Made by a program: the position numbers and the translations under genes
Shown: in pieces, positions 21,815 through 28,582 of the stretch
How the letters are laid out: every line of letters begins with the position of its first letter
Position numbering within the stretch: the first letter of the stretch is position 1
Notes under the pieces: model-generated
The model's input: the letters and a program-made list of their open reading frames with translations, nothing else
Told to the model about the DNA's origin: nothing
Databases searched by the model: none
From: a virus
Length of the DNA stretch: 28,582 nt
Virus record (IMG/VR): IMGVR_UViG_3300028025_001592
Location: 1 to 28,582 of that record
Strand: one strand, 5' to 3'

Positions 21815-22981
21815 TTAGTAGTTGATTGAAGAAGATGTCTCTACGCGGTAGAGAGCCTCTTCACGGTAACGAGCGAAGCCAAGTACGCCGTACCATCCGA
21901 GTGGACGGTGACGCATCAACTTGTCAACGACTGGTCCGATAACTACGTGTGGCTCTTCAGCAGTTGCTTCCGCAAGTGCTTGCTGTCCAGCAAAGTAAGT
22001 ATTGAACACGCGTGTATCGTGTGTGAATGTAACTGATGTACCAGATGTAACCTGAGTTACAATAGCAGCATCAATTGTTACAGTTGTTCCGCTAACTGCG
22101 GTTACCTGTGCACCTGTAGGAACGTTAGTTCCTGCAGCAGTGTCACCAACAAGAATACCTGAAGATGATGTAACTGTAAGAGTTGTAGCACCAACTGCTG
22201 ATGAAGCAGAAGTTGTTGTTGTTGATGTTGACTTAGCAGCACCAACTGTGTCGTTGTACAGACGTGGTGATTCTACATAGAATGCACCTTCGTATGTACC
22301 AATTTCTCCAGCCCAGATTGAATCTGCTGCTGAGTACTCATGTGGCTGACGCCATGAACCTACACCAGTCTCAGCACGAAGGTCGTGTGAAACTTCTGGG
22401 TGGATTCCTGCCCAGTAAAGTGAACCCTTACGTGGGATAGCCTTGTTTGCACGCAACTTAGCAGTTGTCTTACGAGCAAGTGCTGAAGTGAATACGTCTG
22501 ATGAAGCAAGCGCCGCTGTTGAGCCTGCAGTTCCACCGCGAAGAACGTTGTCTCCACCGCGTAGTACTGTCTGTGCAACATCGTCAATTGAGTCTGCCAT
22601 GTTGAACGCAATGATGTTAGCAACTGCTGGGTCTACATCTGCAAGTGAGAAGAGTTCCAAAGCGCGTGTAACAAGTACTGCGTTACCATACTCTGCAAGA
22701 GTAATAGTTGTGTATGTTGGTGTAGCCAGAGCGACTGCATCTGGGTCAGTTGTTTCTGTAAGAGTTGAAGTAACCTTTGTAAGGTCTACGTAACGCTGCA
22801 AGACAACAGATGAACCAGGGATGCTTTGTTTGGCTGGGGTCTTATCTGCTACTGAGCGGATAAGTGGTTGAGCACGGAGTGCGAACTCGATAAGACGGTC
22901 ATACGCCTTTTGTACGAGACCAGCACCACCAATTGTACCGCCGAGAGACGACGAACCTGTGGTTGTATATGCATTAGCCAT
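21815..22981 (-). CDS. major capsid protein, N4-gp56-like
   Basis: The 388-residue protein shows the pattern of the N4-gp56 family of HK97-fold capsid proteins. It has an N-terminal helix (VQKAYDRLIEFALRAQ) with PLIRSVADK, then GSSVVLQRYVDLTKV with TLTE, the strand TITLAEYGNAVLVT (typical of this family), and ADSIDDVAQTVLRGGDN. The rest of the core contains PEVSHDLRAETG, GEIGTYEGAFYVESPR and GWYGVLGFARYREEALYRVE. Residues about 245-318 are an inserted Thr/Ser-rich beta module (TTTTSASS, ATTLTVTSSSGILVGD, TVTFTHD) similar to those in the tail and connector proteins, perhaps exposed on the shell. AAGGAGG ten bases before the ATG suggests high expression. Confidence 0.85.
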   Translation of the reverse strand: MANAYTTTGSSSLGGTIGGAGLVQKAYDRLIEFALRAQPLIRSVADKTPAKQSIPGSSVVLQRYVDLTKVTSTLTETTDPDAVALATPTYTTITLAEYGNAVLVTRALELFSLADVDPAVANIIAFNMADSIDDVAQTVLRGGDNVLRGGTAGSTAALASSDVFTSALARKTTAKLRANKAIPRKGSLYWAGIHPEVSHDLRAETGVGSWRQPHEYSAADSIWAGEIGTYEGAFYVESPRLYNDTVGAAKSTSTTTTSASSAVGATTLTVTSSSGILVGDTAAGTNVPTGAQVTAVSGTTVTIDAAIVTQVTSGTSVTFTHDTRVFNTYFAGQQALAEATAEEPHVVIGPVVDKLMRHRPLGWYGVLGFARYREEALYRVETSSSINY

Positions 22982-23020
22982 GTTTTTTGCACCTCCTTAT
23001 GAGGGTATTAGTTCGGTTGT

Positions 23021-23500
23021 TTAATTAAAATCGCCAGAATGAATCATCGCAATAATCTCATCAGCGCTAGAAGCGTTGTTGAGACGAAGCAATGCATCAT
23101 CTGCACGGTCAGGCGTGATAGCCTGTTGAGTAACAATGTCCTGCTGGCGTAACGCCGCACGGTCAATGTTATTCGTGGCATCTTCCTTTGGTGCTGCTTG
23201 AAGTCCAAACACCTCAGCATTATCATCTAACCAGTTTGCAACTGTGTCTTCTGATACTTCTGTTAGGTCGTTCATAATCAAGCGTGCAGCCTTTGGACTC
23301 ACGCCTTTTGTTTCTAGGACTTTCTTAATAACTGACTCACGTTGCGCCTTGTTAAACGTTTCCAATTGCTCGGTAAGTTCTTTGATACGTTTCTCATCAG
23401 CACGCTTGGCTTTACGTAACTGCTTAATGCCGTTATCGTCTTCCATTGTGTTGGTTGTTGTATCTTCGTCATCGTCTTCATCCCAGTAGTTGTTGCTCAT
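23021..23500 (-). CDS. scaffolding-like protein
   Basis: The 159-residue protein has an acidic start (NNYWDEDDDEDTTTN), a heptad coiled coil at about residues 24-60 (KQLRKAKRADEKRIKELTEQ and on to LETFNKAQ), further helices (KGVSPKAARLIMND, EDTVANWLDDN) and a C-terminal stretch DDALLRLNNASSADEIIAM. Acidic, helical, and directly before the major capsid gene, it fits an internal scaffold. ATG 23500 has GGGAGG nine bases upstream; an ATG at 23524 would put the ribosome site inside the gene. It is expected to be lost from the mature head. A GC-rich structured RNA region lies just upstream. Confidence 0.75.
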   Translation of the reverse strand: MSNNYWDEDDDEDTTTNTMEDDNGIKQLRKAKRADEKRIKELTEQLETFNKAQRESVIKKVLETKGVSPKAARLIMNDLTEVSEDTVANWLDDNAEVFGLQAAPKEDATNNIDRAALRQQDIVTQQAITPDRADDALLRLNNASSADEIIAMIHSGDFN

Positions 23501-23529
23501 AGCAACCGTCCTCCCATATTTCATTAGTT

Positions 23530-23625
23530 GAATCGCAGACCACAGGTCTAGTTCGGGGAAACTAGGCTGGCTTCTACTCCCAGTCTTTTACACCGCTCGG
23601 GGCTGGTCGGTCCGAGTCGGGATTC
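23530..23625 (-). ncRNA. candidate structured RNA between virion genes
   Basis: This intergenic stretch stands out by G+C content and pairing. On the - strand the ends pair as GAATC (23621-23625) with GATTC (23530-23534), enclosing CTCGG/CCGAG (23612-23616 with 23596-23600), CTGG/CCAG (23580-23583 with 23567-23570) and CTAGTT/AACTAG (23560-23565 with 23548-23553). The fourth, AGACC/GGTCT (23545-23549 with 23537-23541), shares two bases with the third, so these two compete. There is no T-tract, no T-loop of a tRNA and no open frame. It could be a leader regulating scaffold and capsid synthesis, an attenuator, or a packaging-related signal. Confidence 0.5.
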
Positions 23626-23628
23626 TAT

Positions 23629-24795
23629 TTAGAAACTGCCCTGTGTTGTACGGCTCAAACTTCCTGAACCTACGGCAGACTCACCAGAGAACTGTGCTCT
23701 CTCTAGTGACTTTAATCGCTTACGCTTTTCAATTGCACTTGTGTCACCCTTAAAGAATTCGGCTTCACCAGTTGCCTGGTTGTAGTCAATGCCTGCTTCT
23801 TTATAAATGCTACTTAGATTCTTAGCAGATGGAAGCACCTCTGCTACGTTGCCGTAGCCCTGAAGGGCTGCAGCACGGTCAACACCAAACGCTGCCAAAT
23901 CTTCAGCAGACTTCTTATATACTGCAATCTCGTCTGCAGTTGAACCCATGTTAAAGCCCTTGCCATATGCTGCTGCACCAATTTCTGCGGCAGTAGCCTT
24001 GCGCTCTAAGTCAACAAGCGCTTGGTCTGGTTTAAGGAAATAAGACACCAAATCAGCATCTGTAATAGCAGGATAGAATGCTTTTAATTGTTTTTTAATT
24101 TCAGGGTCTGCTTTTTGTACACGGTCTACCGCAATGTTAATACGCTTACCAACCTCATCAGGTGCTACTGCTCCACCAATAAGGTCCGCATATAACTTAC
24201 GGCTACCTAAGTTTTGTACACCGCCAGCAGTAAGATATTGAAGAAAAGAATCTTCTTGTGCTAGGTAGTCTGCTTCACTCAAAGCATTTATTCCTGCTTT
24301 AACGCGAGTTTCATTACCAGCAAAACGTGTTTTATATGAAGTCAAACCACGCATATCAATGATAGCCTGCTCTGGTCCAATACGGGGATTAGTAAGAACA
24401 CCCGAAATATAGGAATCAATCTCTTTCATTTCTGCTTCGGTAAATCCATATGTGAGCATTACCTTGCGGATAGAAGCAAAAGCATCACGACGCTCATTGC
24501 CTTCTTTAGTTTGCAATGGGTCAATAGGAGTACCTACTATTTCATAAGTACCATCTTCAAAAACATTTGTAAATGTACCATCTGCATTTTCTATAGTACC
24601 AGTCTTAAGTTTGCTAGGCATGGCATTTGCAGTCTCAATCATTGCGTTTGCTTTATTAGCCGAAGATGTAGCAGTCTCTTGTGCTGTAGCGGTGCCAACT
24701 TTTTTAGCAACTTTATTAGTAAGGGTTGCTAATTGCTGAGCCTTTTTTGCAGCGGCTAGCGCTGCTGCTTTCTTTTGTGCAGTTGTTTGCGCCAT
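23629..24795 (-). CDS. internal virion-like protein
   Basis: The 388-residue protein starts with a long Ala/Lys/Gln helix (about 1-60: QKKAAALAAAKKAQQLA), then a short beta hairpin (GTFTNVFEDGTYEIV), and is mostly helical afterwards (RDAFASIRKVMLTYGFTEA; QLKAFYPAITDADLVSYFLK; ALVDLERKATAAEIGAAAYG). The element DADLVSYFLKPDQALVDLE recalls helical internal-core proteins of short-tailed phages. The end is Ser/Arg-rich (SGSLSRTTQGS). ATG 24795 overlaps the TAA of the preceding gene; an ATG at 24813 lies inside that gene. Together with its two upstream neighbours it forms a set of three large proteins that may be ejected with the DNA. I cannot give a firm family name. Confidence 0.65.
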   Translation of the reverse strand: MAQTTAQKKAAALAAAKKAQQLATLTNKVAKKVGTATAQETATSSANKANAMIETANAMPSKLKTGTIENADGTFTNVFEDGTYEIVGTPIDPLQTKEGNERRDAFASIRKVMLTYGFTEAEMKEIDSYISGVLTNPRIGPEQAIIDMRGLTSYKTRFAGNETRVKAGINALSEADYLAQEDSFLQYLTAGGVQNLGSRKLYADLIGGAVAPDEVGKRINIAVDRVQKADPEIKKQLKAFYPAITDADLVSYFLKPDQALVDLERKATAAEIGAAAYGKGFNMGSTADEIAVYKKSAEDLAAFGVDRAAALQGYGNVAEVLPSAKNLSSIYKEAGIDYNQATGEAEFFKGDTSAIEKRKRLKSLERAQFSGESAVGSGSLSRTTQGSF

Positions 24796-26240
24796 TAGCC
24801 CACCTTCCCCCATGTTTTAAGAATTGTATTAATAAATCCAGCAGATGCTTCATTGGCTTTCTTTGTATAACGCCAGTTAGGGTCTTGACGAATGGTTGCA
24901 ATGTAATCATTTTCATTCATTGGTCCCTTGTCATAACGCAAGGCTTTCTGCACGCTGTCATCAAAGATGTTTACAGAGTTTGCTGTAAGTTCTAACTCTG
25001 CTTCTTTCTTGCGCTGATAGGTAGCGGCAATATCACTAACCTTTAAACCTGAATCAATTGATTGCGCTAGGAATGGATAGTAAACTTTTGATGCCTGTGT
25101 CATGCTTTTCTTCTGCTCATCTACTGAGCCACCAGGAATAATTGCTTTGGCTGCACGGTCAATAAGGTTAATCTGGTCTACTGGTATGCCCATTTCGTAA
25201 GCATGTTCTGTTAACTGTGTGTATGTGTCACCGATAAGACCGCCAGACCTTTGCAATGCATCTGGCTTTACGCCCATAATGCCAGTACTTTTTTGCACAG
25301 TACCTTGCTTATTCTTAACCTGACCGCCCTTAGTAATTAAACCAATACGCATTTCAAGACGGTCTACTTCTGTAAGTTGTGTATATGAAACACCTGAACT
25401 TACACGGTTACCAAATATGTCTGTCTTGCTAAAACTAGATGATTGCCGTTGCATTTCAGCATTATGCAATTTTTCCCAGTAGGCTTCAGCCAATGTAGGT
25501 AGGTTATTAACCAATGCTGGGTCACCAACATACTGCTGAACAGTACGATAGAACTCAGCCAATGCGTCGGCACGCATGGTTAATCCACCAGTACGTTCAC
25601 TACTTGTAGTAGGAGTTGCTACTTGCGGGCGAGATAATACATATGAATCAAATGTATAAAGATTTTGTGCTAAAGGAGCACTGGGGTTCTTTTTCTTTTC
25701 TGCAGCATTTAATGCACCAGAGTTAAAGTTAGATACAGATACCTCTGAAAGGGCACGCTTAACAGCCTGTTGAAAAGAAACATCTTTATCCTTGGTGGCA
25801 TATGATGTTCTAAATGCTTTATCAGATGGGTAGTATGCGCGGAGTTGAGCCTTGTAGTTTTGGATATTACTGGCTGTTAAACCAGTCATACTATCCTGGA
25901 CTATTTTATCAAGGTCTTGAATATAATAACCAGAGCCATCTGCACTTGGAAGAATTACCACAGCCTTTGGCTGTCCACCTGGTGTAGCCACTGCTGAAAC
26001 ATATGGCGCAGTCTGTACTCCACCTGTAGTAGAACCAGAGTTTAATACTAAACCACCATTGGTAAATGCAGACCAATCAGTAGAAACACCATTGCTAATT
26101 ACTGGCAGTTGATTTTGCTCACCAACCAACGGTGCTTCAACTGGTGCTTTTTGATTAGGATTGCCACCTAGTTTTGTTTCAGCATTAGCAGCAGATGTTG
26201 GTACTGGCTTTGGATTCTTCTTTGGTTTAGGAACTGCCAT
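24795..26240 (-). CDS. internal virion-like protein
   Basis: The 481-residue protein has a disordered Lys/Pro/Asn-rich start (VPKPKKNPKPVPTS), an extended Gly/Ser/Thr region to about residue 95, and a helical remainder. Recognisable patches include YYIQDLDKIVQDSMTGL, ALAEFYRTVQQYVGD and QINLIDRAAKAIIPGG with an end helix GFINTILKTWGKVG. The mid part (LEMRIGLITKGGQV) has mixed character. There are no Cys clusters or membrane helices. It stands between two other large proteins of similar make-up and is tightly packed with both (two-base gap upstream, TAATG downstream). A role inside the virion or as an ejection protein is inferred from size and place. Confidence 0.6.
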   Translation of the reverse strand: MAVPKPKKNPKPVPTSAANAETKLGGNPNQKAPVEAPLVGEQNQLPVISNGVSTDWSAFTNGGLVLNSGSTTGGVQTAPYVSAVATPGGQPKAVVILPSADGSGYYIQDLDKIVQDSMTGLTASNIQNYKAQLRAYYPSDKAFRTSYATKDKDVSFQQAVKRALSEVSVSNFNSGALNAAEKKKNPSAPLAQNLYTFDSYVLSRPQVATPTTSSERTGGLTMRADALAEFYRTVQQYVGDPALVNNLPTLAEAYWEKLHNAEMQRQSSSFSKTDIFGNRVSSGVSYTQLTEVDRLEMRIGLITKGGQVKNKQGTVQKSTGIMGVKPDALQRSGGLIGDTYTQLTEHAYEMGIPVDQINLIDRAAKAIIPGGSVDEQKKSMTQASKVYYPFLAQSIDSGLKVSDIAATYQRKKEAELELTANSVNIFDDSVQKALRYDKGPMNENDYIATIRQDPNWRYTKKANEASAGFINTILKTWGKVG

Positions 26241-26242
26241 TG

Positions 26243-28582
26243 TTATCTACCCATCGCTACGGTTGGAATTGTATATAAATCATTAAGGTATGGAGAAATG
26301 ATTGAATCAAATGCCTCAGATAAAGCAGCGTTACCCGCTGCATATTTCTTTAGATTTGTTAATCCATTAGTTAATTCTGCTTGAATTGTTTCTTCTCCAT
26401 TAAACTGAGAACGAATGTTGACATCTTCTAGTACAGCAACTACGCGCTTTGCAAGCGGTAGCATTTGCTCTGAAAGAATATATGAAGCAGTCTCTGGAAG
26501 GTATTTGCTAAACTGTTTGCTATTAACCAACTGGTCTAAGTGGTTAAATCGCTTAGCCAAAGCCTGACGTGTATCAAATGCTGAGGTACCTAATACCTCT
26601 TTAAGCGCTGGATTAACAGCCAACATATTAGCCTTAACTGCCTTAGCATTAGCAATCTCTTCTTGACGGTATGTTGCTCTGTTACGCTCTGGGTTGTTAG
26701 GGTCATTTAATTTACGCTGAAGTTCGCGGTCAACGTTATAGTAATCATTGCGAGCCTTGGCAACTGATATAGTAACCAGATACTTCTTTAACTGTGCACC
26801 ATTTAAATCAAATGGACTGCTTTTTGTAGCAATAAGGTCCGCTGCTTCAAGATACTTAACAACAGACGGGTCGTACTCGCCTACATGCGGAGCAAATACA
26901 AATGCTACATCACCGTACTTATCAAGCAATGGACCATTCTTCATGACCCACTGTTTAGTTTCATTGGTGTAGTTAATAGCCAATTGAGCCGACTTAGTAT
27001 TAGGACTTACTGTATATACAGTCTTATCAGGGTAGTTTGCCGCAAACATAGATACAGCAGTACCAATAGGGTCTCCTAATTGATAACCATACTTAGAGTT
27101 AACATCTAATACTGCACGAAGTATATCGCTAAATTCCTGACGGAATGTAACAATACCAGCACGACGTAACTCTTCTGGTATGTTTGGTTCCGTTGAGCCA
27201 ATAGGAGCACCGCTTATTGTATTAAATCCAAGTTTAACTGATACTACATTGTGAGCCTGAAGACGCAACCAGTCATACCATTGCTCAACTTTCTCAGCAT
27301 TGCCCCAGTCAGCAGGCAACATACGTGTTGCCTTATTAGCCTGTAGATATGCAGCAGCCTGTACTAATGTACTGGCTTCAACAGCAGTCTTGTGCTCTTT
27401 ATCGTATTGACCCCAAATGTTAAGTAAATTACCTGGAACAAGTGCACGTGCCCATGTAGTATTATCTGATTGTGGACCAAGTATCCAATTATCTAAATTA
27501 TCACCAATGTTTTTTATTCTTGGGTCATCAGATAAACCTAATAAAGCCTTTACCCCAAGTACTGGTATAGCCATAGTAGGACCAGTAAGAGATGGGACAC
27601 CAGAACCCTCAGCGTATGATGGATTTAGTAATGAAATCTTAAGTGTTGATTGGTTCCATGCTGGTTGCTTAAAGAAGTCCCAGTTACCACGTGCAACCTG
27701 TGTTGCCGCACGGAATGGATTCATAATGGCTGCAAATGCAGGCGCAACTGAGCGCCATATAATTCCATCATTAGGAATCAATACATATGATGTACCATTA
27801 TCGTCTGTATAAACAACACCAGAGCCACTCATAGCCTGTGATGTATGACCTAAACGATAGATAACTTTATCTGGATGTGCCGCTAAATAGCGAGCCATAC
27901 GCTTTGCGTAATCCTCAGTAGCACGGTAGAACTTGCCAACGGCACGCCCATTCCAGGCTAACTGTGTGCGGATATTAGGGTTATCTGCATACTTAAGTAG
28001 TTCATCGGCAGCATTTGCTGTAGCACGGTTATCAAAGTAAATATCAGCCTGCAAAAGGGCATCATCTTTTCTAACGCCCTCTTTAACTAGGCGTTGAACC
28101 ATGTTGGCTTCATCTGCTGACATAATCTTGCGCTGTTGTAGCAACTTAATAGTAAACGCATCAGCACGATAGAAGTCAGTTAACTGACGGTCCATCATTT
28201 CCCAAGGGATACTGCTATATGTTTCAAATGCTTGCTTTGCTGTGTTAATAAGACGTGGAAAATCATAAGAAGTCTTTAATGCGCCTTCAATAAGGTTATC
28301 TTTAACCAATACTTCGTAATCAGCAAATGGTGTTTCACGCACATGATAGGCAGCATTTGAAATCTCTGCCTCAAATCCAGCCTGCTTCTTTGCTTTTTCA
28401 GCATTAGGTTCAGGAGCAAACTTAGAGCGCTTACTGGCGCGTTCAGCAATCTTTGCCTGTGCTTCTCCCATTTTTCCCTGCAAGTAAGCAAGCAATTTAT
28501 CATTAGTCTTAACTGAATTGCCATGAAAAATTGTGTACATTTCAACAGCAGCATTGCGAACAAGTCCTTCGCTAATTTGGGC
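26243..28582 (-). CDS. large internal virion-like protein (N-terminus beyond window)
   Basis: The frame is open from the right edge; upstream of the first Met (28540) the codons read AQISEGLVRNAAVE and join smoothly, so the start is probably outside the window. At least 779 residues are visible. The protein is largely helical, with charged helices (AKIAERASKRSKF, EDYAKRMARYLAAHPD), a strand segment YRLGHTSQAMSGSGVVYTDD, and an apolar stretch (VAPAFAAIMNPFRAA; GPTMAIPVLGVKALLGL) that could touch membranes. The later part has many Tyr, Asn and Lys (KARNDYYNVDRELQRKLN). Size and neighbours fit a large core or ejected protein such as the gp15/gp16 class of podoviruses. I see no clear catalytic motif in the visible part. 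Confidence 0.65.
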   Translation of the reverse strand, partial: AQISEGLVRNAAVEMYTIFHGNSVKTNDKLLAYLQGKMGEAQAKIAERASKRSKFAPEPNAEKAKKQAGFEAEISNAAYHVRETPFADYEVLVKDNLIEGALKTSYDFPRLINTAKQAFETYSSIPWEMMDRQLTDFYRADAFTIKLLQQRKIMSADEANMVQRLVKEGVRKDDALLQADIYFDNRATANAADELLKYADNPNIRTQLAWNGRAVGKFYRATEDYAKRMARYLAAHPDKVIYRLGHTSQAMSGSGVVYTDDNGTSYVLIPNDGIIWRSVAPAFAAIMNPFRAATQVARGNWDFFKQPAWNQSTLKISLLNPSYAEGSGVPSLTGPTMAIPVLGVKALLGLSDDPRIKNIGDNLDNWILGPQSDNTTWARALVPGNLLNIWGQYDKEHKTAVEASTLVQAAAYLQANKATRMLPADWGNAEKVEQWYDWLRLQAHNVVSVKLGFNTISGAPIGSTEPNIPEELRRAGIVTFRQEFSDILRAVLDVNSKYGYQLGDPIGTAVSMFAANYPDKTVYTVSPNTKSAQLAINYTNETKQWVMKNGPLLDKYGDVAFVFAPHVGEYDPSVVKYLEAADLIATKSSPFDLNGAQLKKYLVTISVAKARNDYYNVDRELQRKLNDPNNPERNRATYRQEEIANAKAVKANMLAVNPALKEVLGTSAFDTRQALAKRFNHLDQLVNSKQFSKYLPETASYILSEQMLPLAKRVVAVLEDVNIRSQFNGEETIQAELTNGLTNLKKYAAGNAALSEAFDSIISPYLNDLYTIPTVAMGR

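Noticed and set aside
23000-23020. Promoter upstream of the capsid gene
   Set aside because: TAATAC is a possible -10, but the only -35-like sequence is badly spaced and weak, so I do not call it.
23530-23625. tRNA gene
   Set aside because: The multibranched fold and terminal pairing suggested one, but there is no T-loop consensus, no 7-bp acceptor stem and no proper anticodon arm on either strand.
1-28582. Integrase, attachment site, insertion sequence or toxin-antitoxin pair
   Set aside because: I looked for recombinase motifs, flanking direct repeats with a transposase, and paired small toxin genes and saw none; no sign of lysogeny functions in this window.

Overview
The window is part of the genome of a tailed dsDNA phage, most likely podovirus-like, infecting an actinobacterium. 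The host inference rests on a WhiB-family iron-sulfur regulator (7075-7335), a winged-helix/zinc-ribbon protein of a type frequent in actinophages, and one apparently leaderless promoter. The rather AT-rich base composition (judged by eye) and the gene families recall phages of small-genome freshwater actinobacteria; that habitat is inference. The window contains no tape-measure gene and no tail-assembly chaperone pair. It does have an N4-gp56-like capsid protein and large internal-virion-like proteins, which favours a short-tailed particle. Terminase, portal, DNA polymerase and any integrase are not in the window.

Layout. Bases 1-7549 are read on the + strand and hold the DNA-metabolism and regulatory arm: winged helix-turn-helix protein, PD-(D/E)XK nuclease, a Cys-containing small protein, RecA/DnaB-like ATPase, Hjc-like Holliday junction resolvase, a CHC2/TOPRIM primase split over two reading frames, a DUF1599/MazG-like protein, a metallophosphoesterase, a sigma-70-like factor, a glycosyltransferase, two zinc-ribbon miniproteins (one FmdB-like), WhiB and a small membrane protein. 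Bases 7648-28582 are read on the - strand and hold virion and lysis genes. The two convergent units meet at a strong hairpin terminator (7564-7598).

In transcription order (right to left) the - strand encodes: a large internal virion protein (cut by the right edge), two further internal-virion-like proteins, a GC-rich structured intergenic RNA candidate, scaffold, major capsid protein, a hairpin, then a run of small proteins including several very basic ones. Next come a connector-like protein, a long repetitive tail fibre, and adhesin modules with two polyglycine proteins. A sulfotransferase with its own promoter follows, then a large tail protein. The lysis region closes the unit: several small membrane proteins, a secreted proline-rich protein, a CHAP-type endolysin and a last small membrane protein.

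Almost all junctions are stop/start overlaps (TAATG, ATGA), so both arms look like long translationally coupled operons. The sites that break this pattern are the most informative: the primase frame break, the structured RNA before the scaffold gene, the hairpin after the capsid gene, and the leaderless promoter before the sulfotransferase. Six short genes (27-57 codons) were found by reading the small gaps between larger ORFs. There is no gene-free stretch longer than 300 bases.
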